This document shows positions 37,644 through 48,216 of a stretch of 64,000 bases of DNA, piece after piece. Below the pieces are notes generated by a model. The model was not told where the DNA came from and ran no database searches. It saw nothing but the letters and a program-made list of their open reading frames with translations. The translations under genes and the position numbers were made by a program. Source of the stretch: Chloroflexota bacterium (GTDB lineage Bacteria; Chloroflexota; Anaerolineae; J102). The stretch covers positions 4,832 to 68,831 of the forward strand of contig JAADII010000133.1 in assembly GCA_013151415.1 (NCBI GenBank), written 5' to 3'. Positions within the stretch are counted from its first letter, which is position 1; each line of letters opens with the position of its first letter.

Positions 37644-37966
37644 AGGTACTCCTCCCGCACCGGGCTGAAGACCTCGATGAGGACGGTGGGTTCGAGGAAG
37701 TGGGCTGCGTGTTGAACATGGCCGGGGATGGCGTAGGAGTCGCCCGCCTGAGCGACGAATGTTTCATCCTCGACCGTGAACTCAACCCGACCGGAAAGCA
37801 CATACCCCACCTGCTCGTGGGGATGGTTGTGCATGGGGATGAGCACGCCCTCTTTGGCCGTGAATTCGCAGATCATGGCTTTTTCACCCCAGGCCAGGGT
37901 GCGGCGGATCAGGCCAGGCAACATTTCCACCGGTTGCGCATCCGCGCGCGAGATTCGAGTTTGCAT
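37640..37966 (-). CDS. Cupin domain protein
   Basis: PMHNHPHEQVGYVLSGRVEFTVEDETFVAQAGDSYAIPGHVQHAA. Confidence 0.9.
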   Translation of the reverse strand: MQTRISRADAQPVEMLPGLIRRTLAWGEKAMICEFTAKEGVLIPMHNHPHEQVGYVLSGRVEFTVEDETFVAQAGDSYAIPGHVQHAAHFLEPTVLIEVFSPVREEYL

Positions 37967-37986
37967 AATGAATTTCGTCTTGACGC

Positions 37987-38105
37987 CTACAGGTTGTTCA
38001 TAAACTCTTCGGGAGTGACGCGGGCTTGTCGAAGAATGCCGCGTAAAGTTCCAATGGTAAGTTCATGTCGTGAGCCAAGGGCGAGTTGTTTTTGGTATGG
38101 GAAAC
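37987..38105 (-). pseudogene. HicA C-terminal remnant
   Basis: Reading frame LALGSRHELTIGTLRGILRQARVTPEEFMNNL* with no N-terminal HicA portion. Confidence 0.6.
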
Positions 38106-38257
38106 TCTTCGAGATAGAGTTCCGTGGCCTCTTTCAGATTCCGGATAACCTCCTCGATGGTGTAGCCTTGGCTGACCGTTCCCACTTCGGGGCATTCGGC
38201 GACAAAGATGTCATCTTCTTTATGAATGATCGCTGAGAATACTCGCTGTTCCGCCAT
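38063..38257 (-). CDS. HicB-family protein, orphaned
   Basis: MAEQRVFSAIIHKEDDIFVAECPEVGTVSQGYTIEEVIRNLKEATELYLEEFP. Confidence 0.8.
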   Translation of the reverse strand: MAEQRVFSAIIHKEDDIFVAECPEVGTVSQGYTIEEVIRNLKEATELYLEEFPIPKTTRPWLTT

Positions 38258-38300
38258 AATTGAGACTCCTTCCTCGGCTTATCACATGGACGCATGGTTT

Positions 38301-38549
38301 CTAAACTGATACGCGATGGCGGGCCATGACCGGTGGTTCGGGAACCGCGATGTGGGTGGCGAGGGAGAACGTTTCGGGTATGGTCTCACCTTCCTCCACC
38401 ATGGCCTCTAGATGCATCTGAATGGCTTCGTACATATTCTTCAGCACTTCATCATACGTCGCTCCGGTCGCCACGCACCCTGGAAGATCGGGCGAATACG
38501 CGGAGAGGTTTTGCTCACCGGTTTCGATAATGACTAAAAATTGTCTCAT
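38301..38549 (-). CDS. hicB: HicB-family antitoxin
   Basis: FLVIIETGEQNLSAYSPDLPGCVATGATYDEVLKNMYEAIQMHLEAM. Confidence 0.88.
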   Translation of the reverse strand: MRQFLVIIETGEQNLSAYSPDLPGCVATGATYDEVLKNMYEAIQMHLEAMVEEGETIPETFSLATHIAVPEPPVMARHRVSV

Positions 38550-38554
38550 ATAGG

Positions 38555-38746
38555 TTAATCCTCCCTCAATTGGGCTTGGCGTAAGATGCTCTTTAGTGTT
38601 TTTGGATGCAGAGTATCACCGGGTTTTCCTGCTATAGTCACCGTTCCTCTTTTACGAGGATGTTTGTACTGACGATGACTACCTCTTGTGCGATGGAGAT
38701 ACCAGCCATCCCTCTCAATCAGCCTAATAACTTCTCTCACCTTCAT
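38555..38746 (-). CDS. hicA: HicA-family toxin
   Basis: MKVREVIRLIERDGWYLHRTRGSHRQYKHPRKRGTVTIAGKPGDTLHPKTLKSILRQA. Confidence 0.92.
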   Translation of the reverse strand: MKVREVIRLIERDGWYLHRTRGSHRQYKHPRKRGTVTIAGKPGDTLHPKTLKSILRQAQLRED

Positions 38747-38903
38747 TCTCTCGGGCATGAGCATGCTCCAGTCATCTACACTGATTCAGGGGGTGGGCGC
38801 TATGTTGAGATAAAAGCGCAAAAACCATTCCTTAACAGGGCGCTCCGCGTCTCATCGTGCTATTCTTGTGGACGAAAACTTTCGACCTGAACATGATGTC
38901 GGT

Positions 38904-39854
38904 CTACAGAGGCCATTCGCCTTCCTCGTAGACATGGTCCAGCCATCCATGCTCGTCCGGATATTCGCCCGAGGTGATGGCGAAGAAGCGCTCCTGGATG
39001 GCCTTGGTGATGGGACCGCGGCTTCCCGAACCGATAGGAACATGATCCACCGAGCGGATGGGCGTGACCTCGGCCGCGGTGCCGGTGAAGAAAAGTTCGT
39101 CTGCGATATAAAGCATTTCGCGCATGAGCACGGCAAATTGCACTTCGTAGCCGAGGTCGCGGGCGATGGTGATCACCGCGTCGCGGGTGATGCCGCCAAG
39201 AATGGAGGAGGAAAGGGGTGGGGTGTAGATGACGCCGTCGCGCACCATGAAAATGTTTTCGCCCGAACCCTCGGACACATAGCCGTGGATGTCCAGACTG
39301 ATGGCCTCGATGAAACCGTTATCGTGCGCCTCCATGGCGATGAACTGGCTGTTCACATATTGGCCGCCGATCTTGCCCAGGGGAGCGAGCGTGCCGGGGG
39401 CCATGCGTCGCCACGAACTCACGGCCACGTCCACGCCCTGGGTCAGCGCCTCTTCGCCCAAATAAGCGCCCCAGGGAACCGTGCCGATGATCACCTCCAC
39501 CGGGCACTTGCGACCGTCCACGCCCAGGCTTTCGTAGCCGCGGAAGACCAGGGGTCGGATGTAACAAGCGTTTTGCTTGTTGGCGCGGATCGCGGCTTTG
39601 GTCGCTTCCATCAGCTCTTCGATGCTGTATTTCAACGGCAGGCGCATGATCTTGCAGGAATCGTGGAGCCGGCGATAGTGTTCGGGGCCGCGGAAGATGG
39701 CCGGGCCTTTGGGCGTGCTATAAGCGCGAATGCCCTCGAACGCGCTGCTACCGTAGTGGAGAGCGTGCGTGAAGACGTGAACCGTGGCCTGATCCCAGGG
39801 AATGAGTTGGCCGTTCATCCACATCCAGTCAGCTTTCATAGGCATGATGATCAC
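38904..39854 (-). CDS. ilvE: Branched-chain amino acid aminotransferase
   Basis: VHVFTHALHYGSSAFEGIRAY, AYLGEEALTQGVDVAVSSWRRM, SGENIFMVRDGVIYTPPLSSSILGGITRDAV. Confidence 0.94.
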   Translation of the reverse strand: MIIMPMKADWMWMNGQLIPWDQATVHVFTHALHYGSSAFEGIRAYSTPKGPAIFRGPEHYRRLHDSCKIMRLPLKYSIEELMEATKAAIRANKQNACYIRPLVFRGYESLGVDGRKCPVEVIIGTVPWGAYLGEEALTQGVDVAVSSWRRMAPGTLAPLGKIGGQYVNSQFIAMEAHDNGFIEAISLDIHGYVSEGSGENIFMVRDGVIYTPPLSSSILGGITRDAVITIARDLGYEVQFAVLMREMLYIADELFFTGTAAEVTPIRSVDHVPIGSGSRGPITKAIQERFFAITSGEYPDEHGWLDHVYEEGEWPL

Positions 39855-40226
39855 CTCGTTGTGAATTCAGATGAACCAGGCCAGCGTTGAGGTCCATTGG
39901 TCGTCGCGACGCTCCCTTGACAATAAGACGATGAGACGATAACGTTTTTTCAAGCGAAGATTATCGTCGATGTTCAACGCTTCGTCTTGTACGAATGGGG
40001 TCAGTGACGACCGTCAGCCTCGATGCCTCCTGGTTTTCAGAAGTGTATACGCGTCAAAAAAGCGTTTCGAGCCGTTGGACAAGGGAATTGACCGGTGACG
40101 ATGGCTTCTGAGGCCCATCGTCCCACCGCTTCATCGTCCCATGGTCCTGTTCACGGCAAACGACTTTTACAAACGCTTAGAAACGCGCCGCAGAGTCGCT
40201 GGTCAGCGCTATTGTAGCATACAACA

Positions 40227-40262
40227 CAAAAAATCCCTTCGCCCAAGCAGGGACGAAGGGAT
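40227..40262 (-). terminator. T-box-controlled intrinsic terminator
   Basis: Minus strand ATCCCTTCG-...-CGAAGGGATTTTTTG. Confidence 0.85.
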
Positions 40263-40590
40263 CTCCGCGGTGCCACCCTGGTTGCCGGAAAAAAGGAACC
40301 GGTCGTCCGAAACGACCGGCCTCCAAAAGGTGGAGCTGGGGGGACTCGAACCCCCGACCCCCACAATGCCATTGTGGTGCTCTCCCAGCTGAGCTACAGC
40401 CCCAAGATGGAGCGTTCCGACCACTCTGCCGCGATAACGGGCGGAACCCGTCGCCGACTACTTGCGCAAGCGTTCATCGACGCCGCTCCCAGGCGAGTTC
40501 GGCCTTGTTGCGGACCCGTTGACCGCATTGTCGGGCTTGCACTCTCCCCGACTCGCTACCGGGTTGGCCTACTACTCCTGTTCGTTGCGA
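40228..40590 (-). promoter_or_regulatory. T-box riboswitch leader, interrupted by a tRNA-Ala gene
   Basis: Minus strand, in order: AACAGGAGTAGTAGG (K-turn/S-turn), AGCGAG-TCGGGGAGAGTGCAAGCCCGA (Stem I distal motifs), GAACTCGCCTGGGAGC, GATGAAC, Stem III-like GACGGGTTCCGCCCGTTATCGCGGCAGAGTGG, [tRNA 40403-40331], CAGGGTGGCACCGCGG T-box with pairing strand CGTCCCTG, terminator. Confidence 0.82.
40331..40403 (-). tRNA. tRNA-Ala (anticodon GGC)
   Basis: GGGGCTGTAGCTCAGCTGGGAGAGC ... CCACA-ATGGCAT-TGTGG ... GGTTCGAGTCC ... CAGCTCCA. Confidence 0.96.
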
Positions 40591-40631
40591 TGTTGGCTTT
40601 TGAATTGTCAGCCCGGGCGAGCCAGGCCAGG

Positions 40632-40704
<73 letters not shown>

Positions 40705-40726
40705 GGGAAAACGTAATTCTGGTCAT

Positions 40727-40756
40727 AGTCTAATCGCGGGAGGGCTGTTTTGTCAA
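40727..40756 (-). promoter_or_regulatory. Promoter upstream of tRNA-Ala(CGC)
   Basis: Minus strand TTGACA (40756-40751), 18-nt spacer, TAGACT (40732-40727). Confidence 0.65.
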
Positions 40757-40928
40757 ATTCGCGCGCGTCGGGGACGCGTCTCAGAACCAGGAGCAGTATT
40801 GCATTGGCCCCGGTTTTCCGTCTTCTTGGGTGGATAGACTTACTCTACGGACTGACGACAGGACGATGGACGATAAGACGATGCCCACCCGGCAAAGCCA
40901 TTCATCTAGGTGTTTAATAGCAACCGCT

Positions 40929-41777
40929 TTACAATTCCCACCGCTCGCCGAAGCGGCCTATGTCAAAGCCTTGTTGGTGCAGCCAGTCGAGTTGGGGGCC
41001 GGGATGAAGCAGGGGGTTGGTGTGGTTAAGATGGATGAAACGCACGTCCGCGGTGAGATGGCCGAGCCGGGATACGGTGTCGGGAACCAGAGGATGGGGG
41101 ATGTCGCGGATGTCGCGGCCGGGAAGCTCGGTCGCATCGAAAAATGCGCCGTCGAGCAGGGCCACATCAGCCCGCGACACCATGCCGGCCAGATCGAACT
41201 CATCCCAGCCGTCGATATCGGGGCAATAGAACAGGCGACGTTTTGCCCCGCGCACGAAATAGGCCATTGTGTCGCTATATTCCCCGCGATGCGGTATGGG
41301 AACAGGCGTGACGCGCAACGCGGGAGTGAGTGCGAACTCGACGCGCGGCGTGATCTCGACCAGATCGATGTTTCTCTCCTCCACCAGGCCGGACCAGGGC
41401 GCGTTGTTTCGCAAAAACGCGGCCATGCGCGGGCTGGCGTAGACGGGGAGCCGCCGCGCGTTCATCACCTCGCGACCGAGATGAATCAGCCCGGCGTAAT
41501 GGCCGATGTGGGCGTGGGTGAGCAGAATGCCCGACAGGGCGAGCGAAGCGTCGAGGAGCGCCTGAAGTTGGGTCGGGAAATCGGGCGTCGCGTCGATGAG
41601 CCAGGCGCGATGGTCATCCACCAAGGCCAGGGAGACGACCAATCGCCGCTCGTCCGGCTCTTTTCTGGCCCGGATGCAGGTGAGGCATTGGCACCCCGCG
41701 TGCGGCACGCCGCCATCTTGCGCGACGCCGAGGAGAATGGCCTGGGACATGAGAGACAAGAAGGGGATAAAGATCAC
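40929..41777 (-). CDS. PqqB-like MBL-fold hydrolase
   Basis: LLGVAQDGGVPHAGCQCLTC, LLTHAHIGHYAGLIHLG, IHLNHTNPLL; no other pqq genes in the window. Confidence 0.75.
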   Translation of the reverse strand: MIFIPFLSLMSQAILLGVAQDGGVPHAGCQCLTCIRARKEPDERRLVVSLALVDDHRAWLIDATPDFPTQLQALLDASLALSGILLTHAHIGHYAGLIHLGREVMNARRLPVYASPRMAAFLRNNAPWSGLVEERNIDLVEITPRVEFALTPALRVTPVPIPHRGEYSDTMAYFVRGAKRRLFYCPDIDGWDEFDLAGMVSRADVALLDGAFFDATELPGRDIRDIPHPLVPDTVSRLGHLTADVRFIHLNHTNPLLHPGPQLDWLHQQGFDIGRFGERWEL

Positions 41778-42212
41778 ATCATGGACGGTGGGGATGGCTT
41801 CGGGGCTATCGCCCCTTACAATGACGGCGAAAGGTTAGAGCAATCCATCCGGATTTGCAAATTGTAGGGTTGGAGGTCGATTCCACATTCTTTAACCGCT
41901 CCTAAAAAATTTCGAGGGATGAATTACAAAAATCGAGCGTCATTTTATGATCCGGGTCATGTACAGGGTGTTGTTTGGCTGTTACACTCAAGATTTAGAA
42001 GGATTCAGCCCCCTTTCATCTGTAAACTCATCCTTGCTCTTTAGGCGAGGCTTAAGAACCGGCAAGGCGAGGCCAAATGCGAGACGCGTTCAAAATTCAC
42101 GATGCGCTCGCCTCGACGAACGCCCCATCGCCTTCCGTCTTATCGTTCGACCTTCTTGACGACAATAACTTTTGTTCTCAGAAGCGACTTCTGTCTAATC
42201 CCGCCAACTCCC

Positions 42213-42911
42213 ATGCAAGCTGCCACAGGCGCAGGCCCAGACGCAAGCGCAAACGAATCGTCTATGAGCGAAGCCATTGAAATGTATCTGCTTCGCATCG
42301 CGCTGCTGTCTGAGCGCCGAGACCCGGTTCCCCTCTCGCAACTGGCCGAGGAAATGAACATTTCCCCGGTCTCCACCAACCAAATGTGCCGCAAGCTGGC
42401 CGAACGAGGGCTGGTGGATTATTTGCCTTACAAGGGCGTGACCCTGACCGAAGAGGGCGCGGTCATTGCCCGTCGCATCTTGCGCAAACGCCGTTTGTGG
42501 GAGGTGTTTCTGGTCGAAAAGTTGGGCGTGGCCCCGGATGAGGCCGAGGACGCGGCCTGTCGTTTCGAACACGTCACGCCCGACCACCTGGCCGAACGAC
42601 TGGCCGACTACCTGGGCCATCCCGCGCTTAGCCCTCAGGGCCAGCCCATCCCGGCCCGGCCCGGTCATTCCGAGACGCCGTCGGCGCAAAAACTCAGCGC
42701 TCTAAGCGCCGGCATGGAATGTCGCATCCTGGACGCCGCGGCATCGGGCCCGATGCGCGAGTTTCTTCAGGCGCAGGGTTTGCGTCGCGGCGCGCGAGCC
42801 CGGGTGCTGGCCGTGGCTCAGAACAACGCGCTCTTGCTCGATGTCGATGGCCGCACCATCTCCCTTTCACCGGAACTGGCCGAAACCATTCAAATCCATC
42901 TCCTCGATTGA
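42213..42911 (+). CDS. DtxR/MntR-family metal-dependent transcriptional regulator with C-terminal SH3/FeoA-like domain
   Basis: SEAIEMYLLRIALLSERRDPVPLSQLAEEMNISPVSTNQMCRKLAERGLVDYLPYKGVTLTEEG; start could also be 42264. Confidence 0.88.
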   Translation: MQAATGAGPDASANESSMSEAIEMYLLRIALLSERRDPVPLSQLAEEMNISPVSTNQMCRKLAERGLVDYLPYKGVTLTEEGAVIARRILRKRRLWEVFLVEKLGVAPDEAEDAACRFEHVTPDHLAERLADYLGHPALSPQGQPIPARPGHSETPSAQKLSALSAGMECRILDAAASGPMREFLQAQGLRRGARARVLAVAQNNALLLDVDGRTISLSPELAETIQIHLLD

Positions 42912-42966
42912 AAGAATTTGCTCATGCTTGCACCCTTTCTACATCCAATCCGGCAAGAAGCCTGAA

Positions 42967-43269
42967 ATGCTCATGTTTCACTCCAGACGTCGTTTTTCGG
43001 AAAATTCTGTTTCATCCAATGGTCATAACCGCGTGCAGTCATTGACCGAAATCCCTCGCGGCCGAAAGGTGAAGCTGGTGGAGATCAACGCGGGTTGTCG
43101 CGCCGCGCGACGCCTGGCCGAGATGGGGCTGACTCCGGGCGTGGAACTGGAAATCCTGCAAGATTCGGGTGGGCCGCTGTTGCTATCGGTGCGCGGGGCC
43201 AGGCTGGCCATTGGTCGCGGCATCGCCGGCAAGCTGTTGGTCCATGCCAACGGACGCGAGCCCTCATGA
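42967..43269 (+). CDS. feoA: FeoA-like ferrous iron transport protein A
   Basis: [68 protein letters not shown]. Confidence 0.9.
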   Translation: MLMFHSRRRFSENSVSSNGHNRVQSLTEIPRGRKVKLVEINAGCRAARRLAEMGLTPGVELEILQDSGGPLLLSVRGARLAIGRGIAGKLLVHANGREPS

Positions 43270-45491
43270 AAACGGAGCGAGTCATCGCGCTGGCGGGAAA
43301 TCCCAATACGGGAAAGAGCACGCTGTTCAACGCCTTGACCGGCGCGCGGCAACATGTGGGCAATTGGCCGGGGAAGACGGTGGAGAAGAAGGAGGGGCGC
43401 TGGGTGTTCGACGGCCGCGATTTCCTGGTGGTGGATTTGCCCGGCGCGTACAGCCTCTCAGCCTATTCGCTGGAGGAATTGATTACGCGCGAATTCATCA
43501 TCGATGAGCGGCCCGACGCGGTGATTATCGTGTTGGACGCGACCAATCTGGAGCGGAATCTTTATCTGGCCGTGCAAATTTTGGAGATCGGCGTTCCGGC
43601 CGTCATCGCCCTGAACATGATGGATGCGGCCCGCGCTCAGGGGCTGGAGATCGACGCGGCGCGGCTTGCGCAGGCTTTGGGCGCGGCCGTGACGCCGCTC
43701 GCGGCGAGAACAGGGTGGGGACTGGATAAGCTCCAACAGGCTGTGGTCGAATCCACAACCAGGAAGTCTCCCTCGCCTCCTCTCAAGATCGACTACGGCC
43801 CGGCCATCGAGGCGGCCCTTGGTCGCTTGCAGGCGATTATCGAGCAAAATGAGGCTCTTGCCCGGCGCTATCCCGCGCGTTGGCTGGCCATCAAACTGAT
43901 CGAAAACGATGACGCGATTCGGGCCGCGTTGGCGGGCATGAGCGCCGGCCAACGCGTTTTGGCGCTGGCGCAAGAAGAGATCCACAAGCTGCGCCGCGAG
44001 GGGAGCGAAGATGTGGACATCCTCATCGCGGACCGTCGCTATCGATGGATCAACCGCCTGGTGCATGAGACGGTGCAGCAGGCGGGCGGCGACCGCGCGA
44101 CTCTGACCGACCGCATCGACCGCATTGTCACGCATCGTTGGTTGGGCGTTCCCATTTTCTTTTTGGCCATGTGGCTGGTCTTCGGTTTCACCATCGAGGT
44201 GACCGCGCCCTATCTGGACTGGCTGACCGCGGTGCTGGAAGGCCCCGTCTCTCATGTGACTCGGGCCGGGTTGGCGTGGCTGGGCCTGGCCGGAACGTGG
44301 GTGGAAAGCCTGTTGCTGGACGGCGTGATCGCGGGCGTGGGCGGGGTGTTGGTCTTTTTGCCGGTGCTGATGGCGTTGTATATTGCGATGGCTTTGTTGG
44401 AGGATTCGGGCTATATGGCTCGCGCGGCCTTTGTGATGGACCGCTTCATGCGTAGGTTGGGGCTGCACGGCAAGAGTTTCATTCCGCTGGTGCTGGGTTT
44501 TGGCTGCAATGTGCCGGCCATCTACGCCACGCGCACGCTGGAATCGCGCCGCGACCGCATTCTCACGGGATTGCTGGTTCCTTTCATGAGTTGCGGCGCG
44601 CGTTTGCCGGTTTATGCGCTCATCGCCACGGTGTTCTTTTCCCGTTATGGCGGGCTGGCCATTTTCTCTATGTATCTTATGGGCATTGCCGCGGCCTTGC
44701 TGGTGGGATTGATTCTTCGTCGAACCCTGTTGAAGGGCGAGGACGGAGAAGGCTTGCTTTTGGAGTTGCCCGCCTATCGCGCGCCCACTTTGCGCCATAT
44801 CTGGCGCTATGCCTGGGAGCGCACGGCTCATTTTTTGCGCGGCGCGGCCCGGGTGATCGTCATTGCCAGCATGGTGGTGTGGCTGCTTATGGCCATCCCC
44901 ATGGATGGCGAGAGCGCGTTTGCCGAGGCGCGGGTGGAGGATAGCGCGTTTGCGCGTGCGGCCGGCCTTGTCGCTCCCGCGTTCGCGCCATTGGGCTTTG
45001 GTAGCTGGCAAGCCGTGAGTTCGCTGATCAGCGGGTTTGTGGCCAAAGAGGTGGTGGTGAGCACCCTGGCGCAGGCTTACGCCGCGTCAGGCGAGCCTAT
45101 GACAAGCGCGGCCGCGGGTCCATCCTGGCGCGAGGATGTGAACACGCTGATTGTGGGATTTGTTCAGGCCACCATCGAGGCGCTCAAGGCCATTCCCGGT
45201 ATGTTCGGCATTCGTTTGGGCCAACCCCCCGCGCAAGAAACCCCGCCCAATTTGATTCAAAACATTCGGGCGGGGTTCGAGGCCAGTAGCGGCGGTCATG
45301 CGAATGCGGCCGCGTTCGCGTTTATGGTCTTTGTGTTGCTCTATACGCCTTGCGTGGCCACTCTCGCGGCCCTGCGTCAGGAATTCGGTTCGCGCTGGAT
45401 GTGGACCAGCATTGTCATGCAACTCACGCTGGCCTGGCTGGCCGCGTTTGTCATCTTCCAATTCGCCTCGCGCTTGCAACCGCTTATGTAA
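43266..45491 (+). CDS. feoB: Ferrous iron transporter FeoB
   Basis: [75 protein letters not shown]; overlaps the feoA stop (ATGA). Confidence 0.96.
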   Translation: MKTERVIALAGNPNTGKSTLFNALTGARQHVGNWPGKTVEKKEGRWVFDGRDFLVVDLPGAYSLSAYSLEELITREFIIDERPDAVIIVLDATNLERNLYLAVQILEIGVPAVIALNMMDAARAQGLEIDAARLAQALGAAVTPLAARTGWGLDKLQQAVVESTTRKSPSPPLKIDYGPAIEAALGRLQAIIEQNEALARRYPARWLAIKLIENDDAIRAALAGMSAGQRVLALAQEEIHKLRREGSEDVDILIADRRYRWINRLVHETVQQAGGDRATLTDRIDRIVTHRWLGVPIFFLAMWLVFGFTIEVTAPYLDWLTAVLEGPVSHVTRAGLAWLGLAGTWVESLLLDGVIAGVGGVLVFLPVLMALYIAMALLEDSGYMARAAFVMDRFMRRLGLHGKSFIPLVLGFGCNVPAIYATRTLESRRDRILTGLLVPFMSCGARLPVYALIATVFFSRYGGLAIFSMYLMGIAAALLVGLILRRTLLKGEDGEGLLLELPAYRAPTLRHIWRYAWERTAHFLRGAARVIVIASMVVWLLMAIPMDGESAFAEARVEDSAFARAAGLVAPAFAPLGFGSWQAVSSLISGFVAKEVVVSTLAQAYAASGEPMTSAAAGPSWREDVNTLIVGFVQATIEALKAIPGMFGIRLGQPPAQETPPNLIQNIRAGFEASSGGHANAAAFAFMVFVLLYTPCVATLAALRQEFGSRWMWTSIVMQLTLAWLAAFVIFQFASRLQPLM

Positions 45492-45498
45492 GACGTTC

Positions 45499-46287
45499 TC
45501 ACTCCGACCGCGAAAGCTGTTCCAGCCGCTTTCTGGCCCAGGCCGCGTCCTCCTCCCCCAATGGCGGCTCTGGGTCCTGACTATAATCAATGCGCAAATC
45601 GTAGCCTGCGCGGTCATAGAGTTCGCGTAGCAGACGATTGAGTTCGACCAAGGGCCATTCGTCACCCTTTTGCAGGGGCAAGGGAAAGGTGGGGATGGGC
45701 TGACGCAGACCAAAAGGATAAAGATCGGCCTGGGGTCGCCGCGGTCGCGGGCTGATGAGAATGCGGTAGTCACTCTCGATCTCGGTCTCGCTCCACATGA
45801 GCATGGGTTCGCCCGCGCGCAACAGATCGATCTCCACCAGGTGCGCGGTCGAAGCCAGCACGGCCATGCGCTTTTCCAGATACAAATCCCTTCCCTTGCC
45901 CGGCTTCTTGTTCGTGGGCGAGAGGATTTCCAATACGGTCACGACCCGGTCATCCTCCACCGTACGCACTTCCAGAAAAGATTCGCGGATCTCCTCGGGC
46001 ATAGGCAGCGTCACAGGCACCGGCTCGACTCGCGTGGTCGCGTAAATGGCTACAGGCTCGTTCAAACCCGTGGGCTGCGGCTTCACCACCGCCACATCCG
46101 GCCTGAGAAAAAGAGTCAGATCACTTGCAGGCGCAAGATAGGAGCGCTCCTCGATAGACACATAATATCGCGGTCGCAACCGGGACGCGAGATCATCCCG
46201 AATGGCCACAATCAGGCTGTTATGCACATTCGGCCATAGATTCGGCTGTTCGAGATACGGGTCCATGCCCGGAAAGGGGGAGGGCAT
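45499..46287 (-). CDS. DUF4058 family protein
   Basis: MPSPFPGMDPYLEQPNLWPNVHNSLIVAIRDDLASRLRPRYYVSIEER. Confidence 0.88.
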   Translation of the reverse strand: MPSPFPGMDPYLEQPNLWPNVHNSLIVAIRDDLASRLRPRYYVSIEERSYLAPASDLTLFLRPDVAVVKPQPTGLNEPVAIYATTRVEPVPVTLPMPEEIRESFLEVRTVEDDRVVTVLEILSPTNKKPGKGRDLYLEKRMAVLASTAHLVEIDLLRAGEPMLMWSETEIESDYRILISPRPRRPQADLYPFGLRQPIPTFPLPLQKGDEWPLVELNRLLRELYDRAGYDLRIDYSQDPEPPLGEEDAAWARKRLEQLSRSE

Positions 46288-46344
46288 ATGAATGCTCCCA
46301 AAAGAGAAGCAAAAGCAATCGGTGCAATCTGTGGTTTCACACCC

Positions 46345-47418
46345 TCAAATAATCCGCAACTGCGGATCGGGCCGATAGCTCTGTACGCTGACGGCCGCAG
46401 CCAATTGCCGGGCGACCTCGCGAAACGCCTGCGCGATCTCGGAATCAGGATGAGACACCACCACAGGCACGCCTTTGTCGCCGCCCTCGCGCGCTCGCGG
46501 GTCCAGAGGCAGACGCCCCAGGAAGGGCACGCTTAGCTCGTTGGCCGCGCGCTCCGCGCCGCCGTAGCCGAAAATATCATAGCGCTGGCCGGTGTCGGGC
46601 GCGACGAAATAGGCCATGTTCTCGATGATGCCCAAAACCGGCACCTGAAGCTGTCGGAACGCGGCCAGCCCGCGACGCGCGTCCGAAAGGGCCACATCTT
46701 GCGGGGTGGAGACAATGACGCCACCGGTGAGGGGCACGGATTGGGCCAGGGTGAGTTGCGCATCGCCCGTGCCGGGAGGCAAGTCCACAATCATATAGTC
46801 CACTTCCTCCCAGGCCACGTCGGTGAACAACTGGCGAATGGCCGAATGCAACAGCGGCCCGCGCCAGATAATGGCCTGATCTGGCTTGACCATGAAGCCC
46901 ATAGAAATGAGCTGCACGCCATGCGCTTGAGCGGGCGTTAGCTTTTGGTTCTTGGGCGGGGGCATGTGCTTCACGCCCAGCATCTGGGGAATATTGGGAC
47001 CGTAGACATCCGCGTCGAGCACGCCCACGCGCGCGCCCATTTGGGCCAGGGCCACGGCCAGGTTGACGGCCACGGTGGTCTTGCCCACGCCGCCCTTGCC
47101 GCTGGCGATGGCGATGATATTGCGGATGGGCAATTGCAACCGGCCCGAGATGCGGTTGTCCGCGCGCACGTTTGCGTCCCAGCGCACGCGCACATCCTTC
47201 ACGCCCGGCACGCTTGCCAGGGCCTGGCGGATGTCTCTTTCCATGACGCTTTTCAGCGGGCACGCGGGCGTGGTGAGCACAACGGCCATGCTCACGACGC
47301 CATCCTTGATCTCTACATCGCGGATCATATTCAGCGAAACCAGGTCCTGATGCAACTCAGGCTCCTGGACGGTGCTCAACGCGGCCATCACGGCCTCTTT
47401 GCTGGGGTTGTTGGACAT
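46345..47418 (-). CDS. Mrp/ApbC-type iron-sulfur cluster carrier ATPase
   Basis: [48 protein letters not shown]-terminal MIP18-like domain. Confidence 0.94.
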   Translation of the reverse strand: MSNNPSKEAVMAALSTVQEPELHQDLVSLNMIRDVEIKDGVVSMAVVLTTPACPLKSVMERDIRQALASVPGVKDVRVRWDANVRADNRISGRLQLPIRNIIAIASGKGGVGKTTVAVNLAVALAQMGARVGVLDADVYGPNIPQMLGVKHMPPPKNQKLTPAQAHGVQLISMGFMVKPDQAIIWRGPLLHSAIRQLFTDVAWEEVDYMIVDLPPGTGDAQLTLAQSVPLTGGVIVSTPQDVALSDARRGLAAFRQLQVPVLGIIENMAYFVAPDTGQRYDIFGYGGAERAANELSVPFLGRLPLDPRAREGGDKGVPVVVSHPDSEIAQAFREVARQLAAAVSVQSYRPDPQLRII

Positions 47419-47453
47419 AGCTTGTGACCTCGATAGAATTAAAGATGCTCAAT

Positions 47454-48063
<610 letters not shown>

Positions 48064-48216
48064 TTATTATCGAGCTAAAGATGCTTTGGAAAATAGATGA
48101 TAGACCATGGACAACAAGATTGACGCCACCTATCGTCTTATCGTCTGAAGCCAATCGATCAGTGCGCATTCGTATCGATGTAATCGTGGCAAAGATGCGA
48201 ATGAATTGCAATTATA

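Noticed and set aside
43458-45011. 517-aa minus-strand ORF
   Set aside because: Antisense to feoB; no recognisable motifs.
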